Source: Pegoplata infirma
Taxonomy: Eukaryota; Arthropoda; Insecta; Diptera; Anthomyiidae
Length of the DNA stretch: 64,000 nt
Reading direction: 5' to 3'
NCBI GenBank assembly: GCA_963921195.1
Contig: OY992537.1
Span: 75,646,894 to 75,710,893 of the forward strand
Shown here piece after piece: positions 20,946 through 29,524 of the stretch; position 1 is the first letter of the stretch, and each line of letters opens with the position of its first letter. Below the pieces are notes generated by a model. It saw only the letters and a program-made list of their open reading frames with translations. It had not been told where the DNA came from and did not search any database. A program made the position numbers and the translations under genes.

Positions 20946-21710
20946 AAAAAAACATTTAAAAAATGGTATTTTTTAGAGATTGGTTAAGTTCTTCAAGGGG
21001 GAATTTGTTTCCCCTGGTCTGATTTTGACAGACAGACATACAGGCGGACGGACGGACATCGCTAGAATGTCTTAGAATCGATCACTGAACAATAATATAT
21101 ATACTTAATGCACTCAAAAAATTATGACGGTAGATTCCACTACAAAAGACAGTTAAAACTACTACATTTGTTGTTGTTTAGGCGTCCACTACATTGTACG
21201 GTAAAATCAACCAAAAATTGTTGTTATTTTTAACTATTGATTAACAACTACAAAAAACTGTAAAAACTACTTCAAATTAAAGTTGTTTTTACTGTAACTC
21301 AAATTGTCTGAATTTTTTTATTAACAAAAAAAAATTTCTAAACGTCTAAAACGGTTAAAATTATTTGGAAATAATTCCTGCACATTCGTTTTTCTAAAAA
21401 TTTCTAGAAAATTATAAGTTTTTTTATATACTAAAAACAACTACATAAAACAACTGCTACTACAATGTAGTAATTTTTTGTATTTGTTTTTTAAAACGAC
21501 TACAAAAAACAGTTGTTTGAGATTTTTCATACAAAAACAACTAAAATTGTAGTTGAAAACAACAAGTACTACTTACTACACAAATTACCGTCATGTAGTA
21601 ACTGCAATAATTTTCTAAGTGTGGGGTCCTAGACGGATATTTTGATGCGTTACACACGGATGATGCGTTACCCTCCATTCTGTAGTTGGAGGGTATAAAA
21701 AAATATACTA
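20946..21710 (-). repeat. mini-me unit on the minus strand, split by a MITE
   Basis: GGGGGAATTTGTTTCCCC, GACAGACAGACATACAGGCG, GACATCGCTAGAATGTC, TTAGAATCGATCACTG and AATAATATATATACTTAATG precede the insertion. After it the unit resumes with GGGGTCCTAGACGGATATTT, GCGTTACACACGGA and GTAGTTGGAGGGTATAAAA. The (GACR)n and (TA)n blocks are the two proto-microsatellites that define mini-me elements. Confidence 0.75.
21111..21621. mobile_element. MITE, TIR CACTYARAAAATTAT
   Basis: CACTCAAAAAATTATGACGG at the left pairs with AATAATTTTCTAAGTG at the right, with a second inverted word GACGGTA/TACCGTCATG. It lies inside a mini-me unit whose two halves (ACTTAATG and TGGGGTCCT) rejoin to the standard mini-me sequence, leaving TG on both sides. 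The interior is built of ACTACAAAAAAC and GTTGTTTTTA repeats. Confidence 0.75.
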
Positions 21711-22500
21711 AACACTTTCTGCTTCATGGTAACAACGAACCGCCAAAGATTAAAGGGGTTCACACTTAAGAATGCGATATTTTTTATTTAATATTTCGAT
21801 TTCTACCAAAATTTAACATAAAAATTGTCAGAAACAAAAAAGTTGCAGCTTTTTAAACAAAATCAAAATACAGATCAAACGGGTGGACCGATTTGGGATC
21901 TGTTTTTTTAGTTTAAAGAGAATTAAATGTAAGCTTTTTAATTTTTTTTTATTTTATACATATTTTTTGTCAAAAAATTCGATTTTTTTGCGTTTTTTTT
22001 GAGTTTAACGTCGTATGTTCAAAATTTAAGAATCTACGTCAGGAACTAGAATTTTTTAACATAAAAATAATAAGAACGACAACTTGAATCACACTTTTAA
22101 GTTGTAATTACACTCGCTGCCATTTGAGTGTTTTGGTATTTTTTTTTTTTGCGAAGATTTTTTTTTTTCATCTGCCACCAAGTGAAAAAACTAAAATGTC
22201 GAAAGCAAGTCCATTTAGATTTTTCGACTATAGAACCCTTATTCACCTTGCACATTTCATAATGAAAAAATATGCAGTGGCATTTTTACACAAAAAAAAA
22301 TATTTTCTATTGTTAAAAAAGGTATAAAGAAATAATTAAATAAAATAAAATCGGAAATTTTGTAAAAGTTTACCATAGTAAACCTTTTCGGATTATAATT
22401 TTAAACACTTATGTTACGTTGGTTCTTTTAAAATCCAATGTTGTAATGGTATTGAATTTTTTTGTTTTCAAGGTATTGAATTTTTAAAGTCGTATTTTTG
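21711..22500. other. Interior of the CCCAG element, unassigned
   Basis: AT-rich sequence. A 67-aa plus-strand frame at 22124-22327 has no recognisable motif. Confidence 0.35.
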
Positions 22501-23042
22501 TATTTCCAATGTTATAATGGTATTGTATTTTTAGAAGAGTCGTAATTTCTGTCTGGGTGTTTTTTTAAAATGTTCGTCTTACTTTTTTTTTAATGTTCGT
22601 CCACTTTTACGCCTCCTTTTCTAAACTTCGATTTGACTAAATTTATTTTTTTTTTAATTTTCATCGTAGTCCAACGTTTAAACGGAAATACAAATTTTTC
22701 ACGCAAAATTTTATTTGAAATAGTAGAACGGCAGGGCCGATTTGGCTATTAGTAGTATTTGTTGACGTTCGTGATAGTACAATTAAAGTTTTTACGAAAA
22801 GAAAAATTGTTAACTCCCACGTTTTTCAATACATCTAAAATAGTAGATCGTCTGGCCTGATTTAGGAAATATTTTCCTTTATGATCATTATAGTCCAAGT
22901 AAGGATTTTACGAAAATAATTATTGTCCTCCCCCACTTCAAAGCCAATTTCTTTCAATATCCTTAAAATTTGCAACACTTTAGAACGCCTGAACCGATTT
23001 GGCTAATTTTTTTTGTTTTAAATGTTCGTAATAGTTCATATT

Positions 23043-23534
23043 CGTTAAGTATTCGTTAATAAATGCCTTCGCCGTATTTGTCGTATATTTTGGCCCAATA
23101 CCTTAACAAATGAAGACCTTCTCACCCTAACATCAAGTGAACCCATTAGTTTCAAAATAAAGCGTAGAAAATGGCGTTGGATTGGGCACACGCCAAGAAA
23201 AGAAGACGATGACATAGCAAACATGGCCTTTGAATGGAATCCACAAGCTACAAGACGCAGAGGAAGACCACGACATACTTGGACTCGCTCGATACATTCT
23301 GAGAGTCGACATATTGGCACGTGGCCTGAAATTCGAAGAATCGCATAAGACCGGCAAGAATGGCATGCGATTGTTTCCGCCCTATGTTCCGTATTGGAAC
23401 GGCAACTGATGTATATTCATTAACAATTCATGTTATGATAATGTAATAGTCTTACTTTTGATTTATTATATTGTTGTGCAATGTCATTATAGTTTAATAA
23501 ATATATTTCCAATATCAAGGAAAAAAAAAAAGAA
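23043..23534 (+). mobile_element. 5'-truncated LINE with target-site duplication and A tail
   Basis: The insert lies between AATAGTTCATATT (23030-23042) and AATAGTCCATATT (23535-23547), a 13-bp duplication with one change. It holds the end of a LINE reading frame, a short 3' UTR with AATAAA (23496-23501) and an A-rich tail. Truncation at the 5' side with an A tail and variable duplication is the classic mark of target-primed reverse transcription. Confidence 0.9.
23049..23423 (+). pseudogene. C-terminal end of a non-LTR retrotransposon reverse transcriptase
   Basis: The frame reads VFVNKCLRRICRI, then RRKWRWIGHTPRKEDDDIAN, NPQATRRRGRPRHTW and, past a stop, DRQEWHAIVSALCS. The WRWIGHTxRK ... 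NPQxxRxRGRPxHTW ... QDRxxW arrangement is typical of the region after the RT domain in RTE-like and related LINEs. The stop TAA at 23346-23348 stands where relatives have CAA (AQDR), so a single change closes the frame. The normal end is TAA at 23421-23423. The RT and endonuclease domains are missing. The minus-strand frames over this region are shadows. Confidence 0.85.
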
Positions 23535-23720
23535 AATAGTCCATATTGTTCGGAAAGAAAAATTGTCTTCGCGCACTTTTTTCGATATATCTAAACTTTA
23601 TTTTTACTTCGGTCCGATATTCTAAATAAATTCCGTTAGAACTTGGTAAAAAATGTCGAATACTAATGACCGGACCGATTTTTTTATATTAATTATAGTT
23701 CTAATTAGGCTTTTAAGAAA

Positions 23721-24205
23721 AAATATAAATGAGAAAACTGTCCCGGAAAAATGAAAAATTCGGGGAAAGAAGTTTTAAATTTGTACAGTTCGCAAAGTCG
23801 AAGACATGGTAATATTTTTTTTATTTCCTAAAATATAATTTGAAGATGATTATCCGCCTTATCGGGTCTTTAAAACCACGCCCACAATTTTTACTAAGCC
23901 AAGGAATTCATTACATTTTTTGCAGGGCTATATATTTGATGCGAGAGGAAATATAACACTGATCTTATAATAATACAAATAAAATTAATATGAGTATAAC
24001 AACCATTGAGAAAACAAATTTCATTAAGGAAAAAATCAACATAATTTTTTACACTTAAGTCCCCGCTATTGTTAATATTGTTGCTGTTGTTTTATACGTA
24101 CCCAAGTAAAAAATATTATTTAAAATTTAACATTGTTTTAAATAAACATATATTATTTTATAAATTCATATGTAAATTTTTTTGATATCACACTTATGTA
24201 ATTTT
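23721..24205. other. Unassigned AT-rich spacer
   Basis: Nothing with a boundary or coding signal was found. Confidence 0.35.
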
Positions 24206-24625
24206 ATATATTTACACTAAAAAAAAAAAATGCGGCGCCATATATCATTTGATCCAAAAAAAAATGGAGGATTTAAAAATATATGATTATATCTCATTAG
24301 ATCAATTTTAATATAATTAGATCCCAAAAATGGAACAGTAAATACTGTCTAATTTGATATTATAAAAAACTAGATCTAATAAAATATAATAATATATAAT
24401 TATATCTTATTAGATCTGATATGATCTTCAATATAAAATTAGATGAAATTTACCGTTTCATTTTTGAGATCTAATTATATTTAATTATAACAAATTTGAT
24501 CTTTGATCTAATAAGATATAATCATATATTTTTGGATCCTCCAATTTTGGGATTAAGTGAAGGATTGAATTATTTATATATTAAAAAATATATGATCATA
24601 TCAAAACTTTTTTACTCGGGCTTCT
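24206..24625. repeat. Foldback MITE-like repeat rich in TTAGATC
   Basis: AAATATATGATTATATCTCA (24274) pairs with a TAAGATATAATCATATATTT-type stretch (24511-24535), bordered by GGAGGATTT and GGATCCTCC. The interior alternates ATTAGATC/GATCTAAT. Outer limits are uncertain; 24211 (ACACTAAAAAA) and 24617 (CTTTTTTACTC) are the furthest plausible ends. Confidence 0.65.
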
Positions 24626-24879
24626 TGTTTTTTTATATAAAATTATATGAATGTAAAATTCTGTCTCCTTTTTTATATAATTTTGCTCGGGTATATACTT
24701 TGTGTGGATACTACAACACAAAACACAACTAATGCACTTAAGTTTGTGTCAGTGTGTGTGTATTTTCCTTCTTACAAGGAAAGTTCCCCAACCGTTATAA
24801 TACACCAATATGCCTAACACGCTGAATCGATGTCGTATCATTTTGTTGCAGGGATAATTTTTAACATTTTTTATACCCT

Positions 24880-25065
24880 CCACTCTGGTGATAGAGGGTA
24901 TATATAAGTTTGTCATTTCGTATATAACACATTGATATATTGGTTCAGGACCCCATAAAGTATATATATTCATGATCCTTGATCGATTTTAAGTCGATCT
25001 AGCGATGTCCGTCTGTCTGTCTGTCTGTCCGTCCGTCTGTCTGTCTGTCTGTCTGTTGAAATCAC
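24880..25065 (+). repeat. mini-me unit with (TA)n and (GTCY)n
   Basis: TATACCCTCCACTCTGGTGA and TAGAGGGTATATATAAG form an initial hairpin. GGACCCCATAAAGTATATAT, GATCGATTTTAAGTCGATCT and AGCGATGTCCG then lead into about 11 GTCY units (25011-25060). This is the clearest copy of the dipteran mini-me arrangement in the window. Confidence 0.8.
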
Positions 25066-25548
25066 GTTTTTGGCAATAATCCGGAACCAATTTATACGCT
25101 TTATACGCTACCAAAAGTAGCGTAATTTATCTAGGAAGAAACTGACGTATTTTTTTTTAAATCGGTTAAGTATTTTAAAAGTTATTAGTGAATTTCTGAA
25201 AAAAGTCTTAGTGGTTTTCAACATAACCCTAAATTAACTCATATTTTGTGTCATACATAAGAAAGAAAACGGAAATGAAAAAAAAAAAACTGAGTAAAAG
25301 GAAAAAAATCTTTACAAAAAAGCTTTAAAATATGTAAAACAATATCTTAATTTAATTTAAAAAAGTTCTTTAAGAAATAATAAAAAAAATATCTTAAATA
25401 GTTCTTATTGATAATTATTTGTATGTACATAGCATGTGTGTGTGTCCGTTTTTTTGCTTCGTCATATTAACGGGGTTGCCAGACTTTTTTGGCTTTGTCG
25501 CAAAATCGGATGTAAAATATCGCCAAAATTCAGTTTTGTTCAAATTTC

Positions 25549-25797
25549 TTAGCGTATCGGTCTAGCAAAAACATTTCAGATCATGGGTTCAATCCCTGGC
25601 GGCTGCGATCTGTTAATAATTTTCACATATAGAATAAAATTGACTATTAACTGAATAAATTTGACATTAAAAGTTTTTCTGATGATTATAATAACTGGAT
25701 TATATGAAACTAATAAAAAACGAACCAGGATGTCTTAAATTTTTAGAAAAATAAAATTTTTTTTCACACCTTTCTCAATTCAAACCATATATAAAAT
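25549..25797 (+). mobile_element. tRNA-derived SINE-like copy B
   Basis: A-box-like TAGCGTATCGG (25550-25560), B-box GGTTCAATCCC (25586-25596), GGCTGCGATCTGTTAATAA, then a tail of about 200 bases matching 2045-2240 (TTTTCACATATAGA, AAATTTGACATTAAAAG, ACCAGGATGTCTTAAAT). The spacing of the boxes fits a tRNA gene. A Pol III-transcribed SINE is the simplest reading. Confidence 0.7.
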
Positions 25798-26059
25798 ATT
25801 TTCATTTAATCGTCCAACCTGAATCAAATTACGTCGCGTAAGGCGTAACGCCCAATAATTTTTCGTTTCTAATATTTAAATGTGAGTTACCTAAATCAAA
25901 CGGACCTAAAAATTTCAAATTTGATGTGTTTGTTTTTGTTTTTTTTTTTACGTCTTGCGCTACGCATTTGATTCTGGTTCGACCCTAAAAAAAATAAATT
26001 TTGTTAAATAATAAAAGACAGAAATTAACTTTATGGCAAAAATGGCCCAAATCCGGAAA

Positions 26060-26830
26060 ATCTACATGTATAAAAGAGTAATGTGACTGACTGACTGACA
26101 TACACATTCATCATCGCCCAGCCCAAATCGCTGGAGCTAGAGACTTGAAATTTGGACTGTAGGTTCACCTCCCGCAATATATGTAGATCCACTATGGCTG
26201 GAGTTTTCCCAATGTTGATTCTAAAGGGTAAAAAAACTGTACTTTTGGTACTTTTTAAATCTCGTGATATAATGATCATAGAGACTTGAAATTTGGACTG
26301 TATGTTCACCTCCCGGAATATAGATCCATGAAGGTTGGATTTTTGCCAGTGTTGATTCTAAGGTGGTAAAAAAACTGTACTTTTGGTGCTTTTTATATCT
26401 CCTGAAATAATGGTCATAGAAACTTGAAATTTGGACTGTATGTTCACATCCTGGAATATAGATCCAGTACGGCTGGATTATTGCCAATGTTGATTCTAAG
26501 GGGATAAAAAGGGAAAAAATCTGTACTTTTGGTACCTTTTATATTTCCTTAATAAATTGTCACATAGACTTGAAATTTGGACTGTATGTTCACCTCCCGG
26601 AATATAGATCCCCAAAGGCTGGGTTTTTGCCAATGATGATTCTAATTGGGTAAAAAGGGTAAAAATATGTACTTTTGTTACATTTTATATTTCCTTAAAT
26701 AATGGTACTAGAAAATTTAAATTTGCAATGTCGGTTCACCTCCCGGAAAAAGATTCACTAAGGCTCGGGTTTTGCCAATGTTGATTCTACAGGGGTAAAA
26801 TGGGTAAAAAAAGTAAGTAAGAAAAAAACG
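26060..26830 (+). repeat. About 140-bp tandem repeat (5-6 units)
   Basis: Each unit contains AGAGACTTGAAATTTGGACT, GTATGTTCACCTCCCGGAAT, ATATAGATCC, AAGGCTGG, TTTTGCCAATGTTGATTCTA and GTACTTTTGGTAC. Units start near 26130, 26278, 26418, 26562 and 26705. The array is preceded by GTGACTGACTGACTGACATA. The minus-strand frames across it (up to 92 aa) are shadows of the repeat. Confidence 0.8.
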
Positions 26831-27030
26831 CCGATTTTAGCAAATTTTAAATAGTGATATCTTTAAAACCCTTCGACAATTTTAATATTGGTTTTGATAT
26901 TCCTGTTCAGCACATCAAGGTTATTAAATATGATGTGTCGCAAGACACTTTTTAATTTTTTTTTTTTAAATTTTCAAAAAGTTTGATCACCGGGCGCCAC
27001 GGGTTAATTTAATCCGAGTGATTTCCAAGT
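26831..27030. repeat. CGGGCGCCACGGGTTAA family segment
   Basis: TGATATCTTTAAAACCCTTC, CTGTTCAGCACATCAAGG, GATGTGTCGCAAGA and CGGGCGCCACGGGTTAATTT match 41530-41700 in the same orientation. Confidence 0.65.
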
Positions 27031-27105
27031 AAGGTCAGTCTACTTATATATATTTTAAGTTTCAGGCAAAGCGGTGAATAACGGTTTGGGGGACTTCCCT
27101 TGTTA

Positions 27106-27784
27106 GTTTTTGTTCATATTATAATATAATACATACTACAAACTAACAAACAAACATACACACACTTGTACTATCTGCATATTCAAACTATGCCATTGTC
27201 TACTGATGATTATATACTATAATAGAGAGAATAGATAATACAAAAGGATAATGTTGATAATGCTTTGTCAACAATTGTGTCACTAAGTATACATACTTAT
27301 GTAAACATTAGACTATAACAGCAGCTGCAGCTACAGCACCAACAACAGCGTTGCATAAATATATTTATATAAGTTTATATGCATGTATACAACTTACAAC
27401 ACTGTTGCAGTGTTGCATTTATTATATTAGTATATGTATATACCAACTATATACAATATAATAATAACAATAAAAATATGCTACACTAAACTAAAGTCTA
27501 GTAGCTATCTTTCCACTTATAATGATGGATGAGTGTTGAGCAAATGTTAAAAAAGAACATTAGAGTAAATTAAAGATCAAGTGCTGAACATAATATTATA
27601 CAACAACATGAGAAGTATAAAAAAAACAAAAATGAAAAACTAAAAAACAATTATGATATAATTACATTTTTATGAAATAAAACTTTTTTTTTTAAATTTA
27701 ATAAGATGTATAAAAGTTATAAATTTTAATATTACATAAAATTACTCAGAATCTAAAGAGTTTGATTTTTTAAAGTCAATGCTA
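27106..27784. other. Unassigned, with GTTGCAG/CTGCAGC and AACAACA tracts
   Basis: GCAGCTGCAGCTACAGCACC at 27320 and several ACAACA runs look like unique fly intronic sequence. No frame or repeat boundary. Confidence 0.4.
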
Positions 27785-27968
27785 CACAGAAAAAAATATC
27801 GTAAAATCAAAAGTAATCAAACAAATTGTTAACAACTAAATACTAGTTCAACAACGTTTTTAATTGTATCAACAATGTATATTGTTAATTTGACAAAAAA
27901 TCATTTTTATTTTATTAATAACACAGACATGTTATAAAGTCATTTAATCAAGCAAACATATATGTGAC

Positions 27969-28036
27969 GATAGCACGGTGGTAGTTTGCCAGACTCGAAT
28001 CATGAAGGTTGCGGGTTCGCTGACAGTTGGCGGAAC
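27969..28036 (+). repeat. tRNA-like module 1
   Basis: TAGCACGGTGG resembles the A box. GTTGCGGGTTCGCTGACAG stands where the B box should be, but the B box is damaged (GGTTCGCTGAC). A run of T follows, as at a Pol III terminator. Confidence 0.55.
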
Positions 28037-28233
28037 ACTTGTTTTTTTTTTTTTAATTTGTGATTATTTTTTTGTTATTCTATTTTAAATTTTTTAAACA
28101 TGTGTGAAGCCACATTATTATTTATTTTTAAATATAATGCCACATTTTTTATTATTGTAAAAACAGCATGGAGTACACACTGATTCAACAGACACTTTAT
28201 GCACACATTTAGGCAACTATAAATATATATGAG

Positions 28234-28305
28234 GAATAGCACGGTGGTGTGTGCTAGACTTGTAGCACGAAAGTTGCGGGTTCGATGCCAGGTGCCGGCG
28301 GATGA
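28234..28305 (+). repeat. tRNA-like module 2
   Basis: A-box-like TAGCACGGTGG, then GTTGCGGGTTCGATGCCAGG with B-box-like GGTTCGATGCC (one base from consensus), then GCCGGCGGATGA and a run of about 17 T. Confidence 0.65.
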
Positions 28306-28422
28306 TTTTTTTTTTTTTTTTTGAAATATATTTTTTTTTCTTATTTTAGATTTTTTTATCATTCTTTTTTTAGTGTTTTTTCAAATATGCTGTGTAGTCA
28401 AGCATAAATATATGCATATGAG

Positions 28423-28493
28423 GATAGCACGGTGGTAGTGTACTAGACGCGTAGCATTAACGTTGCGGGTTCGATGCCAGTTGTCGGTGGATG
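28423..28493 (+). repeat. tRNA-like module 3
   Basis: TAGCACGGTGGTAGTG, then CGTTGCGGGTTCGATGCCAG and GTCGGTGGATGA followed by T7. It is the most complete of the three copies. No acceptor stem could be drawn, so it is not called a tRNA gene. Confidence 0.65.
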
Positions 28494-28685
28494 ATTTTTT
28501 TATATTTATTTTTAGTTTATTTATTTCTATTTTTAGATTATTCTAGTTTTAGATTTATTTTTTTGAAAAAGTTAGAAAAGTCATTGTTGTATTGACAATA
28601 TCCAATGTAGGCTCAGTTTCAATTAGATGTTTAATTGTATTAACAATGAATTTAATTGAATTGACAACTTTTTTTTCTGTGTATG

Positions 28686-28795
28686 CTCAGAGGATACCCC
28701 ATACTGATGCAGTACATTGTAATGGTCAGCAAAATATGGTTATGGGAAGAAGGTAAGAGGGAGTAATGTTTGTGGATATTTGACTTAAGGGGGTT
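28686..28795 (+). repeat. GGATACCCCATACTGATGCA repeat, copy 1
   Basis: CTCAGAGGATACCCCATACT, GCAGTACATTGTAATGG, AAGAGGGAGTAATGTTTGTG and GATATTT recur in order at 36545-36645 on the same strand. Confidence 0.65.
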
Positions 28796-29053
28796 AATAG
28801 GAAAAATAAAAACAGTTTAAACGTGAGCAATTTTTAAACAGCTATACAAATATAGATTAGATTAAATAGGCCCTGTGCACTGCGACCAGAAATATAAATA
28901 CGCAAACTTTTTTAATTCTGTTATTTTTATTTGAAAGATGAATTCTTGTAATATTTTTAAAATTTTATAACATAAAATTTGGTCAACAAGAATTTCCACG
29001 GTTGCCACTCAATTGTAGAATTCTTTAAAAAAAAAAAAAAAACAAAATCGTCC
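28796..29053. other. Unassigned spacer
   Basis: AT-rich, no feature seen. Confidence 0.3.
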
Positions 29054-29343
29054 GCAGTTGTACAGCAAAAACTAATGAACCGATTTTGATGAATTTTTTT
29101 TTGGTTTGTAGATTATTAAATTCTCTAGTATTTACCGTGGCCATTTTTTTGAAAAATATTGATTTTTGTTGAGATTATGCTAATATAAACATAAAAAATT
29201 AAAAAAAAATACTTTTCTGCTTTCATAAAAAACATAATTAGGTAAAAATTTCCAAAAATGGTCACGATATGTAAAAAATTAATAAATCAAAAAAAAAAAA
29301 AAAAATCATCAAAACGGTCCAGTACTTTTAGCTGTACAACTGC
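29054..29343. mobile_element. Small foldback, TIR GCAGTTGTACAGC
   Basis: A perfect 13-bp inverted pair, GCAGTTGTACAGC (29054) and GCTGTACAACTGC (ending 29343), continues inward with AACCGATTTTGATGA and TCATCAAAACGGTCC. It is about 290 bp with no coding content. The target duplication is unclear. Confidence 0.75.
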
Positions 29344-29469
29344 AGCCCTTAAATTATAACAGCTTATAATTGATAGCAAACATTTATGAGGAAATTTTGT
29401 TCCAAACACGTATTGTTCGATTGAAAAATGAATTTACTCTGTAAAGTTATATTAACATCATTCTACTGA

Positions 29470-29524
29470 CAAGGAAAGTATCTCAACCCTTATGAACCGA
29501 TTTGCATGAAACGTAAAATATATA
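29470..29524 (+). mobile_element. CAAGG-ended element, left end only
   Basis: CAAGGAAAGTATCTCAACCC, preceded by TGA, matches the left end of the copy at 51256. It stops where the next foldback begins. No matching right end was found nearby. Confidence 0.65.

Larger units (their letters stand above)
20094..22557. mobile_element. CCCAGACAGAAA-ended element (2.46 kb)
   Basis: The left end CCCAGACAGAAAAAT and the inverted right end ATTTCTGTCTGGG are each flanked by TG (20092-20093, 22558-22559). Outside both ends the GACCGATTTGG array resumes in register (GATTTGGATAA, then AAAATGTTCGTC), which supports a single insertion. The interior holds a mini-me unit that was itself hit by a MITE. The right subterminal zone repeats TAATGGTATTG. 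The termini resemble the element at 32279-32941. Confidence 0.75.
18736..23720 (+). repeat. GACCGATTTGG tandem array (interrupted)
   Basis: Units of about 118-127 bases carry GGCTGGACCGATTTGG, AAATGTTCGTCATAGTCCAA, GGTTTTTACG, CACGCCCACTTTTTTCGAT and ATCTAAAAT. Units are recognisable at 18784, 18902, 19029, 19699, 19911, 20076, 22735, 22850, 22986 and 23670. The array is split by the pogo-like element (19079-19558), a CCCAG-ended element (20094-22557) and a LINE (23043-23534). No protein is evident. Confidence 0.75.
24775..27102. mobile_element. CAAGG-ended element iii (2.3 kb)
   Basis: CAAGGAAAGTTCCCCAACCG at the left is mirrored by CGGTTTGGGGGACTTCCCTT at the right, with TTA on both sides (24772-24774, 27103-27105). 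It carries a mini-me unit, a SINE-like copy and a 140-bp tandem array. With no transposase, it is either a non-autonomous carrier or a small element enlarged by later insertions. Confidence 0.75.
27785..28681. mobile_element. TA-flanked TIR element carrying three tRNA-like modules
   Basis: CACAGAAAAAAATATCG at the left and TTTTTTTTCTGTG at the right are inverted ends, each next to TA (27783-27784, 28682-28683). The subterminal zones share ATTGTATCAACAATG/ATTGTATTAACAATG words. Between them lie three tRNA-like modules (27969, 28234, 28423), each followed by a T-rich run. The 95-aa minus-strand frame here has no recognisable domain. Confidence 0.75.

Noticed and set aside
23045..23366. Two minus-strand open frames of 77-91 aa
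   Set aside because: They are antisense to the LINE frame at 23049-23423, which has a clear family match.
26031..26487. Overlapping minus-strand frames with repeated peptides
   Set aside because: They come from the 140-bp tandem repeat. Unit length is not a stable multiple of three and the frames shift between units.
26060..26830. Possible CRISPR array
   Set aside because: Units are about 140 bp, repeated over their full length without unique spacers, in an evident insect genome.
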